From Bin87 sp965207585 (GTDB taxonomy: Bacteria; Chloroflexota; Dehalococcoidia; Lucifugimonadales; UBA3495): a stretch of DNA of 64,000 nt. Position 1 is the stretch's first letter; each line of letters starts with the position of its first letter. The notes below the pieces were generated by a model, which saw nothing but the letters and a program-made list of their open reading frames with translations, ran no database searches and was not told the origin of the DNA. Below, in pieces: positions 1-8,444 of this stretch. Position numbers and translations under genes: made by a program. The stretch spans positions 2,170,001 through 2,234,000 of the forward strand of contig CBDBMT010000003.1 of the NCBI GenBank assembly GCA_965207585.1, written 5' to 3'.

Positions 1-245
1 TCGATGGCCTGACCGTGGACCCCGACAGCATCCACACTAACATCGTGATCTTCGAGGTCGATCGAGACAAGGTCGGTGAGGCTCGCGAAGTGATTGCGGC
101 CCTGCGCGAGGACGGGGTGCTGGTCAGCCACAGCCGCGAGCAGTCGCTGCGCATGGTCACGCATCGGCATATCTCGTCGGCGGACGTGGACGCGGCGCTG
201 TCGCGGGTGAACGGGACGGTGCGCCGCTTGGCCGCCGGAAACTAG
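1..245 (+). CDS. Threonine aldolase family protein, C-terminal end (partial)
   Basis: Only the last ~80 residues are present; the frame is open from base 3 and the start lies left of the window. The tail (GLTVDPDSIHTNIVIFEV and a following alpha/beta segment) resembles the small C-terminal domain of PLP-dependent low-specificity L-threonine aldolases, which cleave L-threonine to glycine and acetaldehyde in the cytosol. The PLP lysine region is not visible, so the assignment rests on this tail alone. The next gene starts 9 bases downstream on the same strand, so the two are probably cotranscribed. Confidence 0.6.
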   Translation, partial: DGLTVDPDSIHTNIVIFEVDRDKVGEAREVIAALREDGVLVSHSREQSLRMVTHRHISSADVDAALSRVNGTVRRLAAGN

Positions 246-254
246 GGGTACGGT

Positions 255-845
255 ATGGCCGATTTCACCATCAACCGGGAAACTACTGCGCTGCTCATCG
301 CCGATTTTTATGCTGAGGCGATGGGCACCCTGCCCCACGCCATCGAGCGCGGGGTGGTGGCCCGCACGGCAGCCCTGCAAGCCGCCGCCCGCGAGGCCGG
401 CCTGATGGTCTGCTATTGCGCCACAGTGTTCCGGCCCGGGTATCCTGAGATCAGTCAGCGGAACAAGACGTTCAGCGCGCGCAAGGCCTCGGGCCAGCCG
501 GCGGTCTTCGATCCGGTGTCGCTGATCCATCCCGACGTGCGCCCCCGGGACGACGAGGTGGTGGTGGGCAAGCACCGGGTCAACGCGCTCTTTGGAACCG
601 GTCTCGACGTGGCGCTCACTGGAAACAATATCGACACCATCATTCTGTTGGGTTACGCGACTAGCGGGGTCGTGCTGTCCACCACCCGCTTCGCTGCCGA
701 CCGGGACTATCGGCTGTACATCGTCGAGGACTGCTGCGCCGACAGCGAGGCGGACGTGCACGATTTCCTGATCGAACGCATCCTGAACCGCCAGGCGGAC
801 ATCGTGTCGGCCGACGAGGCAATCGCGGCGATCCGCGCCTCCTGA
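255..845 (+). CDS. Isochorismatase-fold (cysteine hydrolase) protein lacking the catalytic Cys
   Basis: 196 residues, the usual size of the isochorismatase/cysteine-hydrolase superfamily (nicotinamidase, N-carbamoylsarcosine amidase and relatives). Asp17 (LLIADF) and Lys106 (VVVGKHRVNALFGTGLD) fit the Asp and Lys of the Asp-Lys-Cys triad. The segment that normally carries the nucleophile reads GYATSGVVLSTTR, placing Val139 where family amidases have Cys. Isochorismatases proper also lack the Cys, so this may be a non-amidase hydrolase; substrate unknown. It lies 9 bases after the threonine aldolase end and is probably in its operon. Confidence 0.75.
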   Translation: MADFTINRETTALLIADFYAEAMGTLPHAIERGVVARTAALQAAAREAGLMVCYCATVFRPGYPEISQRNKTFSARKASGQPAVFDPVSLIHPDVRPRDDEVVVGKHRVNALFGTGLDVALTGNNIDTIILLGYATSGVVLSTTRFAADRDYRLYIVEDCCADSEADVHDFLIERILNRQADIVSADEAIAAIRAS

Positions 846-901
846 GACCGGCGGGACGCTGGCTGGCGTCGATGGTTGACGACTGAGCCGGTCTAGGCCT
901 C

Positions 902-1831
902 ATGCTCCGGCAATCCGCATCTCCCACCGCCGATATCAGCGTAGCCATCGACTCACGCCCGCTGTACGCCGGGGATACTCTGGACGTGGAGGTCCTGGTA
1001 ACTCCTCACCTTTCCTTCCAGGCGGCATTGGGAGTGCTCCGGCTGACACGGGTTGAACTGGTGCGGGTGGATTCGGCGCGGGATGCCGTGCCACAGATGA
1101 TGCTGCCCGGTCGGCGCAGCCGCGGGAATTCCGGTGGACCTGCGCACATTGACGAGGTATTCGCAGAAGACGCGGCGATGGAAGGCGGGGTGCAGCAACG
1201 CTACCCGATGCGTCTGCGGTTGCCGGAAGCGGCGCCACCCACCGTCAAGGGGAAGTACGCGCGCATCTCGTGGGAACTGTCGGCGACGATATTAACCCGG
1301 GCCGACTGGTTGCCAACGGGTGACGGATGGCTGGCGAATCTGGCCCGGGGTCGCGCGGCCCACTGCGAGCAGGAACTGGTGGTGTTCAGCCGGTCGGATG
1401 TCGACCCACTGGACGGCTTGCCATTGCTGGACGAGATCCCAGCCAGCCGATCCTATCGCAACGTCACAATGGGCCTGTCGCTCGACTCGGCGAGCGTGGC
1501 CAACGGCGGGACTGTCACCGGCAGCCTGTCGATCAAGTCCAAGTCGGGGGTGAAGGCGCGCGAGCTAAGGGTCGAGCTGATGCGCTGGGAACGTTCCGGC
1601 AGCAAGCAGGCGCAGGTTATCGAACACAGCGAGGTGCTGCAGCGCCCGGCGTTACTGGGGGCGAACGAGGAGACCGACTGGGCGTTCCGCCTGACCGTGC
1701 CCGATCCTCTGATGCCTACGGTGTTGGCAAACCACACCTTCGTGGGTTGGCAGGTTCGGGGTGTCATAGACCGGAAGCTGCTCCCGAATCAATCGGTATC
1801 TCAGTTGCTGCACGTCTATACATCTCCTTGA
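902..1831 (+). CDS. Arrestin-like two-domain beta-sandwich protein
   Basis: 309 residues, no signal peptide or membrane segment. The sequence is rich in beta-strand patterns in two halves (about 10-160 and 185-305). Phrases such as YARISWELSATI and GTVTGSLSIKSKSGVKARELRVEL recall arrestin/SpoOM/Vps26-like folds, in which two immunoglobulin-like sandwiches pack together. No catalytic motif is seen, so a scaffolding or regulatory role is likely but unproven. The 3' end overlaps the convergent rarA gene by 16 bases. Confidence 0.5.
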   Translation: MLRQSASPTADISVAIDSRPLYAGDTLDVEVLVTPHLSFQAALGVLRLTRVELVRVDSARDAVPQMMLPGRRSRGNSGGPAHIDEVFAEDAAMEGGVQQRYPMRLRLPEAAPPTVKGKYARISWELSATILTRADWLPTGDGWLANLARGRAAHCEQELVVFSRSDVDPLDGLPLLDEIPASRSYRNVTMGLSLDSASVANGGTVTGSLSIKSKSGVKARELRVELMRWERSGSKQAQVIEHSEVLQRPALLGANEETDWAFRLTVPDPLMPTVLANHTFVGWQVRGVIDRKLLPNQSVSQLLHVYTSP

Positions 1832-3186
1832 CCGCCATAACGGGAGTCGCCCCACCACCGGCGCAAGCGTTCGGCAATGGCAGCCTCCGAGCCCTGGTCA
1901 GACGGCTCGTAGTACTTGCGGTCGGACAACTCTGGCGGGAGGAATTCCTGCGCCTCGAAGTGCCCATCGTAGTCATGGCTGTACTTGTAACCCACGCCGT
2001 AACCCATGCCGCGCATCAGGCCGGTTACGGCGTTGCGCAGTTGCATTGGCACCGGCTCGTGGGGGCGCCCGCGCACGTCGTCCAGCGCGCGTTCGAGAGC
2101 CATATACGCCGCGTTGCTTTTGGGTGATGTGGCCAGGTAGACCGTTGCCTCCGCCAGGGGGATGCGACCCTCGGGCAGGCCCACGAAGTGCACCGCCTGC
2201 TGGGCCGCCACCGCGACGGGCAGCGCGCCGGGATTGGCGAGGCCGATGTCCTCGGCGGCCAGGATCACCAGCCGCCGGGCAATGAACATGGGGTCCTCCC
2301 CGGCTTCCAGCATCCGGGCCAGCCAATAGAGGGCGCCGTCGGGGGATGAGCCGCGCACCGACTTGATGAAGGCGGAGATGGTGTCGTAGTGGCTGTCGCC
2401 GGCCTTGTCGTACTGCGGAGTACGGCGTTGCAGGGCGTCGGCGATGCGGTCCACCGTGACGTGGCGCCGGCCCTCCCGGTCCGACTCGGCGGCGACCACG
2501 GCCATCTCCAGCGCGTTGAGTGCCACCCGTGCGTCGCCGTTGGCGATGTTGACCAGGTGGGCGAGCGCTTCGGGTTCCAACTGCGGCGCAAGCGCGGCCA
2601 ACCCCCGGCGTTCGTCCGTCAACGCGCGGTCGATGATCGCAGTGATGGCGTTGTCATCCAATGCGCTGAGGGAGAACACTCGGCACCGGGACAGGAGTGG
2701 CGCGTTGACCTCGAACGATGGGTTCTCGGTGGTGGCGCCGATGAAGGTGACGGTCCCGTCTTCGACGTGCGGCAGGATCACGTCCTGTTGGGCTTTGTTG
2801 AAGCGGTGGATCTCGTCAACGAACAGGATGGTGGACTGCTGGTAGAGAGTCTGGCGTTCCTGGGCGCCGGCCACCGCCTTCCGGAGATCGGCCACGCCGG
2901 CCGACACTGCGCTGACCGGCTCGAAATGCGACTGCGTGACGGTGGCGATGAGCCGGGCCAGCGTAGTCTTGCCGGAGCCCGGCGGTCCCCAGAACAGAAT
3001 AGACGGTACACGATCGATTTCTATAGCCCGGCGCAGGACCCGGTCTTCGGCAAGGATATGCTCCTGCCCGACGAATTCGTCGAAGGTGGCAGGTCGCATC
3101 CGCTCTGCCAGCGGGGCCGTTTCACGGGAGCGCTGCTCGCGCCCGTGCTCGAAAAGCCCGCCGGCATTTCGCCAGCCAGTCATCAT
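1816..3186 (-). CDS. rarA: Replication-associated recombination protein A (AAA+ ATPase)
   Basis: About 456 residues, the family size. RarA/MgsA is a clamp-loader-like AAA+ ATPase acting at stalled forks and gaps. Visible features: ERMRPATFDEFVGQEHIL near the N terminus, Walker A FWGPPGSGKTT (about residues 48-56), Walker B ILFVDEIHRFNK, sensor-1 IGATTENPSFEV, and the C-terminal helical MgsA segment (SPDGALYWLARMLEAGEDP, NAAYMALERAL). I start at the ATG whose A is the last base of the upstream stop (TGATG), implying translational coupling. It is the last gene of the minus-strand operon beginning at 6575. Confidence 0.95.
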   Translation of the reverse strand: MMTGWRNAGGLFEHGREQRSRETAPLAERMRPATFDEFVGQEHILAEDRVLRRAIEIDRVPSILFWGPPGSGKTTLARLIATVTQSHFEPVSAVSAGVADLRKAVAGAQERQTLYQQSTILFVDEIHRFNKAQQDVILPHVEDGTVTFIGATTENPSFEVNAPLLSRCRVFSLSALDDNAITAIIDRALTDERRGLAALAPQLEPEALAHLVNIANGDARVALNALEMAVVAAESDREGRRHVTVDRIADALQRRTPQYDKAGDSHYDTISAFIKSVRGSSPDGALYWLARMLEAGEDPMFIARRLVILAAEDIGLANPGALPVAVAAQQAVHFVGLPEGRIPLAEATVYLATSPKSNAAYMALERALDDVRGRPHEPVPMQLRNAVTGLMRGMGYGVGYKYSHDYDGHFEAQEFLPPELSDRKYYEPSDQGSEAAIAERLRRWWGDSRYGGQGDV

Positions 3187-4202
3187 CAATCCTGGAAGTG
3201 CGGCATCACCTCTTCGGCGAACAGCCGCATCGACCGCCCGACTTCCTCATTGTCCAGCATGCCGCCTATGTTGAACCAGCACATGAACTCCTGGGGTTGG
3301 TAAAGCTCCTGGTACTGCTTCAGTCGCTCGGTGACCCGTTGCGGGTCGCCGATGGCGCCCAGCTCGTCGTATATGCCCTCGTAGGTGAGCTGGCCGGCAC
3401 GACTGGACCCACGCGAATTGTTCTGCATGCTGCGCAGCGTGTCCAGGTAGTTGTTCACCGTAGGGGCGAAACCGGCTTTGGCGGCTTCGGAAGTCTCTCC
3501 CACATACACCGGCACGTTGACCACCACCTTCACGGCCGATTGATCGTGTCCGTGCTCAGCCAGTGTGTCGCGGTAATGGGCCAGCCCATCGCTGACGCCC
3601 CGCACGGTGATGATCAGCGGCGTCACCAAGATGCTGTGACCCAGGCTGCCCACCAGAGGGAAGGTGTCGGCCCCGTTGGAGGCGATGTACACGGGCGGAT
3701 GGGGTCGCTGGATCGGCTTGGGTTCCAGCCGGATGCCCTCGGCCTGGTAGTACTGGCCGTCGTAGTCCAGCACGTCCTCCTTCCAGGCGCGCAGAGCCAG
3801 ATCCAGCCCCTCCACGAAGCGGTCGTTGCGTTCTTCGATGGGGATGCCGTAGCCTCGGTAGTGGTTGGGGTTGGAACCGCGCCCGATGCCGAAGACCGCC
3901 CGCCCGCCCGACAGCACGTCCAGGGTCGCCACCTCTTCAGCGATCCGCAAAGGATGATGCAAGGGCAGCAGGTTGACCGCGGTGCCCAGCATGATGCGCT
4001 CGGTGGTTTGGGAGAGGGCCGACGCCATCAGCAGGGGCGCCGGCATCACCGAGAAGCGCCGGGCGAAGTGCAGCTCCGCCAGCCAGGCCATGTCATAGCC
4101 CAGTTGGTCGGCCAATTGCACCTGCGCCATTACGTCAGCGTAACGGTCGGCCGGAGTTTGGCCCTCGCTGCAGGGGATTTGGTAGAAGACGCCGAACTGC
4201 AT
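3186..4202 (-). CDS. LLM-class (luciferase-like) flavin-dependent oxidoreductase
   Basis: About 338 residues. The N terminus MQFGVFYQIPCSEGQTPADRY, DMAWLAELHF, the GRAVFGIGRGSNPNHY block and a bacterial-luciferase TIM-barrel pattern place it among FMN- or F420-dependent LLM oxidoreductases. These oxidise or reduce varied small organics with a partner flavin reductase. Start 4202 has GGGAG 8 bases upstream; the longer open frame lacks such a site. It lies 4 bases after the small upstream gene and overlaps rarA by one base. The substrate cannot be inferred. Confidence 0.88.
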   Translation of the reverse strand: MQFGVFYQIPCSEGQTPADRYADVMAQVQLADQLGYDMAWLAELHFARRFSVMPAPLLMASALSQTTERIMLGTAVNLLPLHHPLRIAEEVATLDVLSGGRAVFGIGRGSNPNHYRGYGIPIEERNDRFVEGLDLALRAWKEDVLDYDGQYYQAEGIRLEPKPIQRPHPPVYIASNGADTFPLVGSLGHSILVTPLIITVRGVSDGLAHYRDTLAEHGHDQSAVKVVVNVPVYVGETSEAAKAGFAPTVNNYLDTLRSMQNNSRGSSRAGQLTYEGIYDELGAIGDPQRVTERLKQYQELYQPQEFMCWFNIGGMLDNEEVGRSMRLFAEEVMPHFQD

Positions 4203-4206
4203 ACTG

Positions 4207-4530
4207 TCACTCCCGAGGGGGACGTTGAGATCGAACCGGCTCCGAAAGGGCTTTGTAGAAACCATCGCGGAAGTTTGATACCCACCGCCTTGCCCAATTT
4301 TCCTTGAACGCATCCCGCTTATTTATCGTGACAATCACCAGATTGCCATCAACTGAGCCGAGACCAATGTGTGGCTCTACGGGAGCTAGTTCGTCGAGCA
4401 ATGTTTCCAGCGAATCTGTGACCGCCGCGGGCACCCTGCCACGTTCTTCGGCAAAGGCGCGCCCTGCTTTGTATCCGGTCTTGCGTGCTTTCCGGACCGA
4501 CCACTTTACGACGAGGCTTTCGAGTATCAT
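4207..4530 (-). CDS. Hypothetical protein, 107 aa
   Basis: Small basic protein without signal peptide or transmembrane segment: a basic N-terminal helix (WSVRKARKTGYKAGRAFAEERG) and a mixed C-terminal half. I do not recognise a family. GGGAG lies 7 bases before the ATG. It sits between a membrane protein gene and the LLM oxidoreductase with very short gaps, so it is probably translated from the same operon mRNA. Confidence 0.6.
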   Translation of the reverse strand: MILESLVVKWSVRKARKTGYKAGRAFAEERGRVPAAVTDSLETLLDELAPVEPHIGLGSVDGNLVIVTINKRDAFKENWARRWVSNFRDGFYKALSEPVRSQRPPRE

Positions 4531-4551
4531 GGCAAGGCTCCCTGACGGCAG

Positions 4552-5004
4552 CTAAGCCGAGTCGCCGTCCCAGGTGTCGTCCGGCATCGGTTCGGTAAAG
4601 GGTTCACCCCGCGCCTCGGCTTGGTCCCGGCGCTGAACCCATTCCCGCCACCGTCGGTTGCTGCGCTTTTCGCCGATCTCGATACCTTCCTCCATGCCTT
4701 CCTCCCGCCCCCGTAGGTATGTCCGTTTCTCCATAATCCTTGCAATTACCACTCTCATTGCCTCCATAATCGGCCAGGTCGCCGCCAGCGCCCAGGCCAC
4801 GATTTGGCCGCCGTCGTCAAAGACCATCTCCGCGGTCAACTGCCACGTTTCCGGCCGATGATTGTTAGTAATCAACAGTATGTCAATCGCGATTGCCGCT
4901 GCTATCGCCAAGTAGAATACGACGAAGGCTTGTGCGGCCCGTTCCGGCGGTACGCTGGGGATGGTAATCCACCCGGTCCGGCCATTCCGCTCCGGTGTCA
5001 TCAT
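4552..5004 (-). CDS. Hypothetical membrane protein, 150 aa
   Basis: One clear transmembrane helix (AFVVFYLAIAAAIAIDILLI, residues ~25-45) and a second, less hydrophobic candidate (IVAWALAATWPIMEAMRVVI), followed by a charged cytoplasmic-type tail (EKRTYLRGREEGMEEGIEIGEKRSNRRWREW) that may be coiled coil. No family recognised. The ATG is 2 bases after the TAA of the carboxyltransferase gene; a second ATG follows directly, so the exact start is uncertain by one codon. Confidence 0.6.
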   Translation of the reverse strand: MMTPERNGRTGWITIPSVPPERAAQAFVVFYLAIAAAIAIDILLITNNHRPETWQLTAEMVFDDGGQIVAWALAATWPIMEAMRVVIARIMEKRTYLRGREEGMEEGIEIGEKRSNRRWREWVQRRDQAEARGEPFTEPMPDDTWDGDSA

Positions 5005-5006
5005 TA

Positions 5007-6575
5007 TTATAGCGGGATGTTGCCATGCTTCTTGGCCGGGAGGGTGTCGCGCTTGTTTTGCAGCATCTCGAGGGCGCGGATCACGGTCGCCCGTGTGGAC
5101 GCCGGGTCGATCACATCGTCAAGATAGCCGCGGTTGGCGGCAACGTAGGGGTTGGTGAAGCGTTCCTGGTAGTCGGCGATGAGCTCGGCGCGGCGGGCGT
5201 CGGGGTCGTCGGCGTTATTGATCTCCTCCCGGTAGATGATGTTCACCGCGCCGTCAGGGCCCATAACGGCAATCTCGGCGCTGGGCCAGGCGAGGTTCAC
5301 GTCCGAGCGCAGGTGCTTGCTGCTCATCACGATGTACGCGCCGCCGTAGGCCTTGCGGGTGATCAACGCGACCTTGGGCACCGTTGCCTCGGCGTAGGCG
5401 TAGATCAGCTTGGCCCCGTGGCGGATGATGCCGCCGTATTCCTGCTCCGTCCCCGGCATGAAGCCCGGCACGTCCACCAGCGTAACCAGCGGCACGTTGA
5501 AGCAGTCGCAGAACCGCACGAAGCGGGCGGCCTTGGCCGAGGCGTTGATGTCCAACACGCCGGCCAGGTACGCCGGCTGGTTGCCAACCAAACCCACGGT
5601 GCGGCCAGCCATCCGGGCGAAACCCACCACCACGTTGGGCGCATACCCGGCCTGGACTTCCATGAAGTCCTCATCATCGACGATGTGGTAGATGATCTCG
5701 CGAATGTCGTAAGGCCGGTTGGGCTCGTCGGGAACGATGCCACGCAGGACTTCGTCGGCGCGGTCGATGGGGTCGGCCGAGCGGTAGCCGGGCGGATCGT
5801 CGAGGTTGTTCAGGGGCAAGAAGGAAATCAGGCGACGCAATTCCTCCAGGCATTCTTCTTCGGAGTCGGACACAAAGTGCGCTACGCCGCTGCGGGCTGC
5901 GTGGGCGTCGGCTCCGCCGAGCTGTTCGTGGGTCACGTCTTCGCCGGTGACCGCGCGCACCACGTCCGGGCCGGTGATATACATCTGGCCGGTTCCCCGC
6001 ACCATAAAGATGAAGTCGGTGATTGCCGGTGAATAAACTGCGCCTCCCGCCGATGGGCCCATGATGACCGAAATTTGCGGCACAACGCCGGAATACATGG
6101 TGTTGCGCAGGAAGATGTCACCGTAGGCGGCCAGGCTCAGCGCGCCCTCCTGGATGCGGGCGCCGCCGGAGTCGCAGATGCCGATCATCGGGCAGCCGGT
6201 TTTGGCGGCGAGGTCCATGACCTTGCAGATCTTCTGGCCCACCACCTCGGAGAGCGACCCGCCGAAGACGGTGAAATCCTGCGCGTAGGCGAAAACCTGG
6301 CGGCCGTCGATGTTGCCGTAGCCGGTGACCACCGCGTCACCGAGGAAAGTCCGGTCCGCCAGGCGGAAGTCGGTGGTGCGGTGGGTGACGAATCGATCGA
6401 CCTCGGTGAACGTGCCATCGTCCATGAGGGCGTTCAGGCGTTCCCGGGCGGTCATCTTGCCCCGCTGGTGCTGCTGGTCGATGCGACGCTGGCCGCCTCC
6501 CAACGCGGCCTGGTCCTGGAGGCGGAGCAGGTTTTCCAAACCCGGGTCGGTGATGGCTTCTTCTCGTGTGGACAA
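5007..6575 (-). CDS. Acyl-CoA (propionyl-CoA-type) carboxylase, carboxyltransferase beta subunit
   Basis: 522 residues. Transfers carboxyl from biotin to an acyl-CoA (acetyl-, propionyl- or methylcrotonyl-CoA). Family landmarks: MTARERLNALMDDGTF, the crotonase-fold halves with CDSGGARIQEG and TRKAYGGAYIVMSSKHL (oxyanion-hole glycines), and MYITGPDVVRAVTGEDVTHEQLGGA. I place the start at TTG 6575 because GGAGG lies 6 bases upstream and the homologous region begins there; the longer open frame runs into the divergent folP promoter. No biotin carboxylase or biotin carrier gene is nearby. First gene of a five-gene minus operon. Confidence 0.92.
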   Translation of the reverse strand: MSTREEAITDPGLENLLRLQDQAALGGGQRRIDQQHQRGKMTARERLNALMDDGTFTEVDRFVTHRTTDFRLADRTFLGDAVVTGYGNIDGRQVFAYAQDFTVFGGSLSEVVGQKICKVMDLAAKTGCPMIGICDSGGARIQEGALSLAAYGDIFLRNTMYSGVVPQISVIMGPSAGGAVYSPAITDFIFMVRGTGQMYITGPDVVRAVTGEDVTHEQLGGADAHAARSGVAHFVSDSEEECLEELRRLISFLPLNNLDDPPGYRSADPIDRADEVLRGIVPDEPNRPYDIREIIYHIVDDEDFMEVQAGYAPNVVVGFARMAGRTVGLVGNQPAYLAGVLDINASAKAARFVRFCDCFNVPLVTLVDVPGFMPGTEQEYGGIIRHGAKLIYAYAEATVPKVALITRKAYGGAYIVMSSKHLRSDVNLAWPSAEIAVMGPDGAVNIIYREEINNADDPDARRAELIADYQERFTNPYVAANRGYLDDVIDPASTRATVIRALEMLQNKRDTLPAKKHGNIPL

Positions 6576-6629
6576 CCTGGACCTCCAACGACGATGCTGT
6601 GCGGCAAGCGGCCTGTTTCGCAGGGCCAG

Positions 6630-6635
6630 TATAAT
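6630..6635 (+). promoter_or_regulatory. TATAAT -10 element for folP (divergent region)
   Basis: Perfect TATAAT 32 bases before the GTG chosen for folP. Read on the other strand the same bases give TATACT, which could serve the carboxyltransferase operon. No good -35 hexamer is visible for folP. Confidence 0.5.
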
Positions 6636-6666
6636 GGTTTCCGCAAACCACCGTCCCCAACCAACA

Positions 6667-7554
6667 GTGAGTGACTTGACGGCTTCCACATCCCAGCCAC
6701 CTCCCAACGCACCGCCCCTGTATGTGGCTGGCGGCGAACCCCTGGTCTGGGGGCGACGCACCTACGTCATGGGCATCATCAACCTGGCGCCCGACTCCTT
6801 TTCCGGAGACGGCCTGTCCGGTGACGTTCATGCCGCCGTCGAGCAGGCCCGGCGCATGGAGGCGGCCGGCGCGGACATGCTGGACGTCGGAGCGGAGTCG
6901 ACGCGGCCGGGCAGTACACCCATCTCGGCGTCGGCGGAGGCGGAGCTGCTGCTGCCAGCGCTGGAGGCCATCCGCCGGGCCGTGAGCATTCCGGTCAGCG
7001 TGGACACCTACAAGGCTCCGGTGGCGCGGCAGGCGATTGCGGTCGGGGCGTCGCTGGTCAACGACGTTTGGGGGCTGCTTGCCGACGGAAACATGGCACG
7101 GGTCGTCGCCGAGGCGGGCGTCCCGGCCATCCTGATGCACAACCAACGGGAGGCGCAGTACGACGACCTGGTCCCTGATGTGATCGCCGGGCTCCGGCGG
7201 ATCGCAACCATAGCCCGTGCTGCGGGCATCGCCGAGCACAACGTGATCCTTGACCCCGGCATCGGGTTCGGGAAGAACGCCGACCACAACCTGGAGTTGC
7301 TGCGGCGACTGCCGGAACTGCGGGAACTCGGGTACCCGCTGCTGCTGGGGGTCTCGCGAAAGTCGACAATTGGCCGCGTGTTGGGGTTGCCCACGGATGA
7401 CCGCGTGGAGGGTACCGCGGCGGCCGTGGCAGTGGGTATCGCTGGCGGCGCGGACATCGTACGGGTGCACGACGTGGAACAGATGGTTCGCGTGGCCCGG
7501 ATGACCGACGCCATCGTGCGCGACTGGAGGCCTGACGGATGGCCGAGCCGATAA
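6667..7554 (+). CDS. folP: Dihydropteroate synthase
   Basis: 295 residues. Condenses 6-hydroxymethyl-7,8-dihydropterin pyrophosphate with p-aminobenzoate in folate synthesis. Motifs: GIINLAPDSFSGDG (pterin/pyrophosphate loop), DVGAESTRPGS, SVDTYKAPVARQA, LVNDVWGL, ILDPGIGFGKN and GVSRKSTIGR. Start GTG 6667 is chosen because an earlier ATG (6634) overlaps the TATAAT hexamer. The 3' end overlaps folK by 16 bases, so the two successive pathway enzymes are translationally linked. Confidence 0.95.
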   Translation: MSDLTASTSQPPPNAPPLYVAGGEPLVWGRRTYVMGIINLAPDSFSGDGLSGDVHAAVEQARRMEAAGADMLDVGAESTRPGSTPISASAEAELLLPALEAIRRAVSIPVSVDTYKAPVARQAIAVGASLVNDVWGLLADGNMARVVAEAGVPAILMHNQREAQYDDLVPDVIAGLRRIATIARAAGIAEHNVILDPGIGFGKNADHNLELLRRLPELRELGYPLLLGVSRKSTIGRVLGLPTDDRVEGTAAAVAVGIAGGADIVRVHDVEQMVRVARMTDAIVRDWRPDGWPSR

Positions 7555-8054
7555 CAACCTACCTGTGCCTCGGCGGAAACCTGGGCGACCGAATGGCGGC
7601 GCTGACCGAGGCATTGTGGCTGCTCGACGCCACGCCCGGGATGCGGCGGACTGTCTGTTCGTCGGTGTACGAAACGGAACCGTGGGCCGTGGCGGATCAA
7701 CCCAACTTCCTCAACCTGGTGGCCGTTTACGAGACGACCCTGTCGCCGGAAGACCTGCTGGCGGCGTGCAAGTCCGTGGAGGAAGAGGTTGGTCGCGTCG
7801 CCTCGTACCGCTGGGGGCCGCGCCTCATCGACGTAGATATCCTGCTCTACGGCGACCGGGTGGTGGATTCCGCTGAACCGGATCTCCAGATACCGCACCC
7901 GCGCATGGCGCAGCGAGCGTTCGTGCTGGTTCCGCTGGCGGAGGTGATACCGGATCGCGTGGTCCCGCCGGGGAGCTGGACTGTCCAGCGGTTGCTGGAG
8001 TTAGTGGACGACCGGGCCGGAGTTGTGCTGTGGGATGGGGCACCGTCACCGTAG
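7539..8054 (+). CDS. folK: 2-amino-4-hydroxy-6-hydroxymethyldihydropteridine pyrophosphokinase
   Basis: 171 residues, typical for HPPK, which makes the pterin pyrophosphate used by FolP. Signature pieces: LCLGGNLGDRMAALTEAL, YETEPWAVADQPNFLNLV, YRWGPRLIDVDILLYG (metal and ATP residues) and IPHPRMAQRAFVLVPLAE. Overlap with folP implies an operon ordered FolP-FolK. Confidence 0.96.
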   Translation: MAEPITTYLCLGGNLGDRMAALTEALWLLDATPGMRRTVCSSVYETEPWAVADQPNFLNLVAVYETTLSPEDLLAACKSVEEEVGRVASYRWGPRLIDVDILLYGDRVVDSAEPDLQIPHPRMAQRAFVLVPLAEVIPDRVVPPGSWTVQRLLELVDDRAGVVLWDGAPSP

Positions 8055-8079
8055 TCACGTCGTTGGGTTTTGATGGGCG

Positions 8080-8265
8080 CTACCGGTCGGTGCGGTAAAG
8101 GTGGCGGATGTCCCAGATGCCGAAGAATGTCGGCGTCGGGTTGCCGAAGAGGTTGCGGACCTCAACGATGCGTTCGGCAAGCGTGGCGTAGACGAGCGGG
8201 ATGTTTTCAGCGGCGAACGCCTGGGCCCCGTGATCATAGGCGACGCGCCGCTGTGTCAAGTGCAT
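8080..8265 (-). pseudogene. Isolated C-terminal fragment of a family-5 solute-binding protein
   Basis: 61 residues (AFAAENIPLVYATLAERI, VRNLFGNPTPTFFGIWDI) matching the C-terminal end of oligopeptide-type ABC solute-binding proteins, where a Pro-Tyr segment, a R-x-RFGN turn and a final WNI-ELY strand recur. Upstream the frame meets a TGA within about 10 codons, and no signal peptide or body of the protein exists nearby, so it looks like a remnant. An apparent GGAGGG 5 bases before the ATG means a small expressed ORF cannot be excluded. Confidence 0.45.
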
Positions 8266-8359
8266 CGTTTCCCTCCATTCAGCGCACTCTCGTCACAACA
8301 ATGCTATCGACTTATCGGCGAAGTGTGGAATGAAGGGCATGATTACATTCGTAGTCGAT

Positions 8360-8365
8360 TATAAT
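8360..8365 (+). promoter_or_regulatory. TATAAT -10 element upstream of gamma-glutamyltransferase
   Basis: Perfect TATAAT 79 bases before the ATG, in an AT-richer stretch of the 179-base gap. No convincing -35 seen. Confidence 0.35.
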
Positions 8366-8444
8366 TGCGCTTTCAACTTAGTTCAGGGAAGAACCGGAAT
8401 GGAGCGTCAAGCGGCTCCACTTCGCCGACCGAGGAGGCAATCCC

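Noticed and set aside
3198..4307. 369-codon plus-strand open frame
   Set aside because: Antisense to the LLM oxidoreductase gene; His/Gln/Val-rich shadow.
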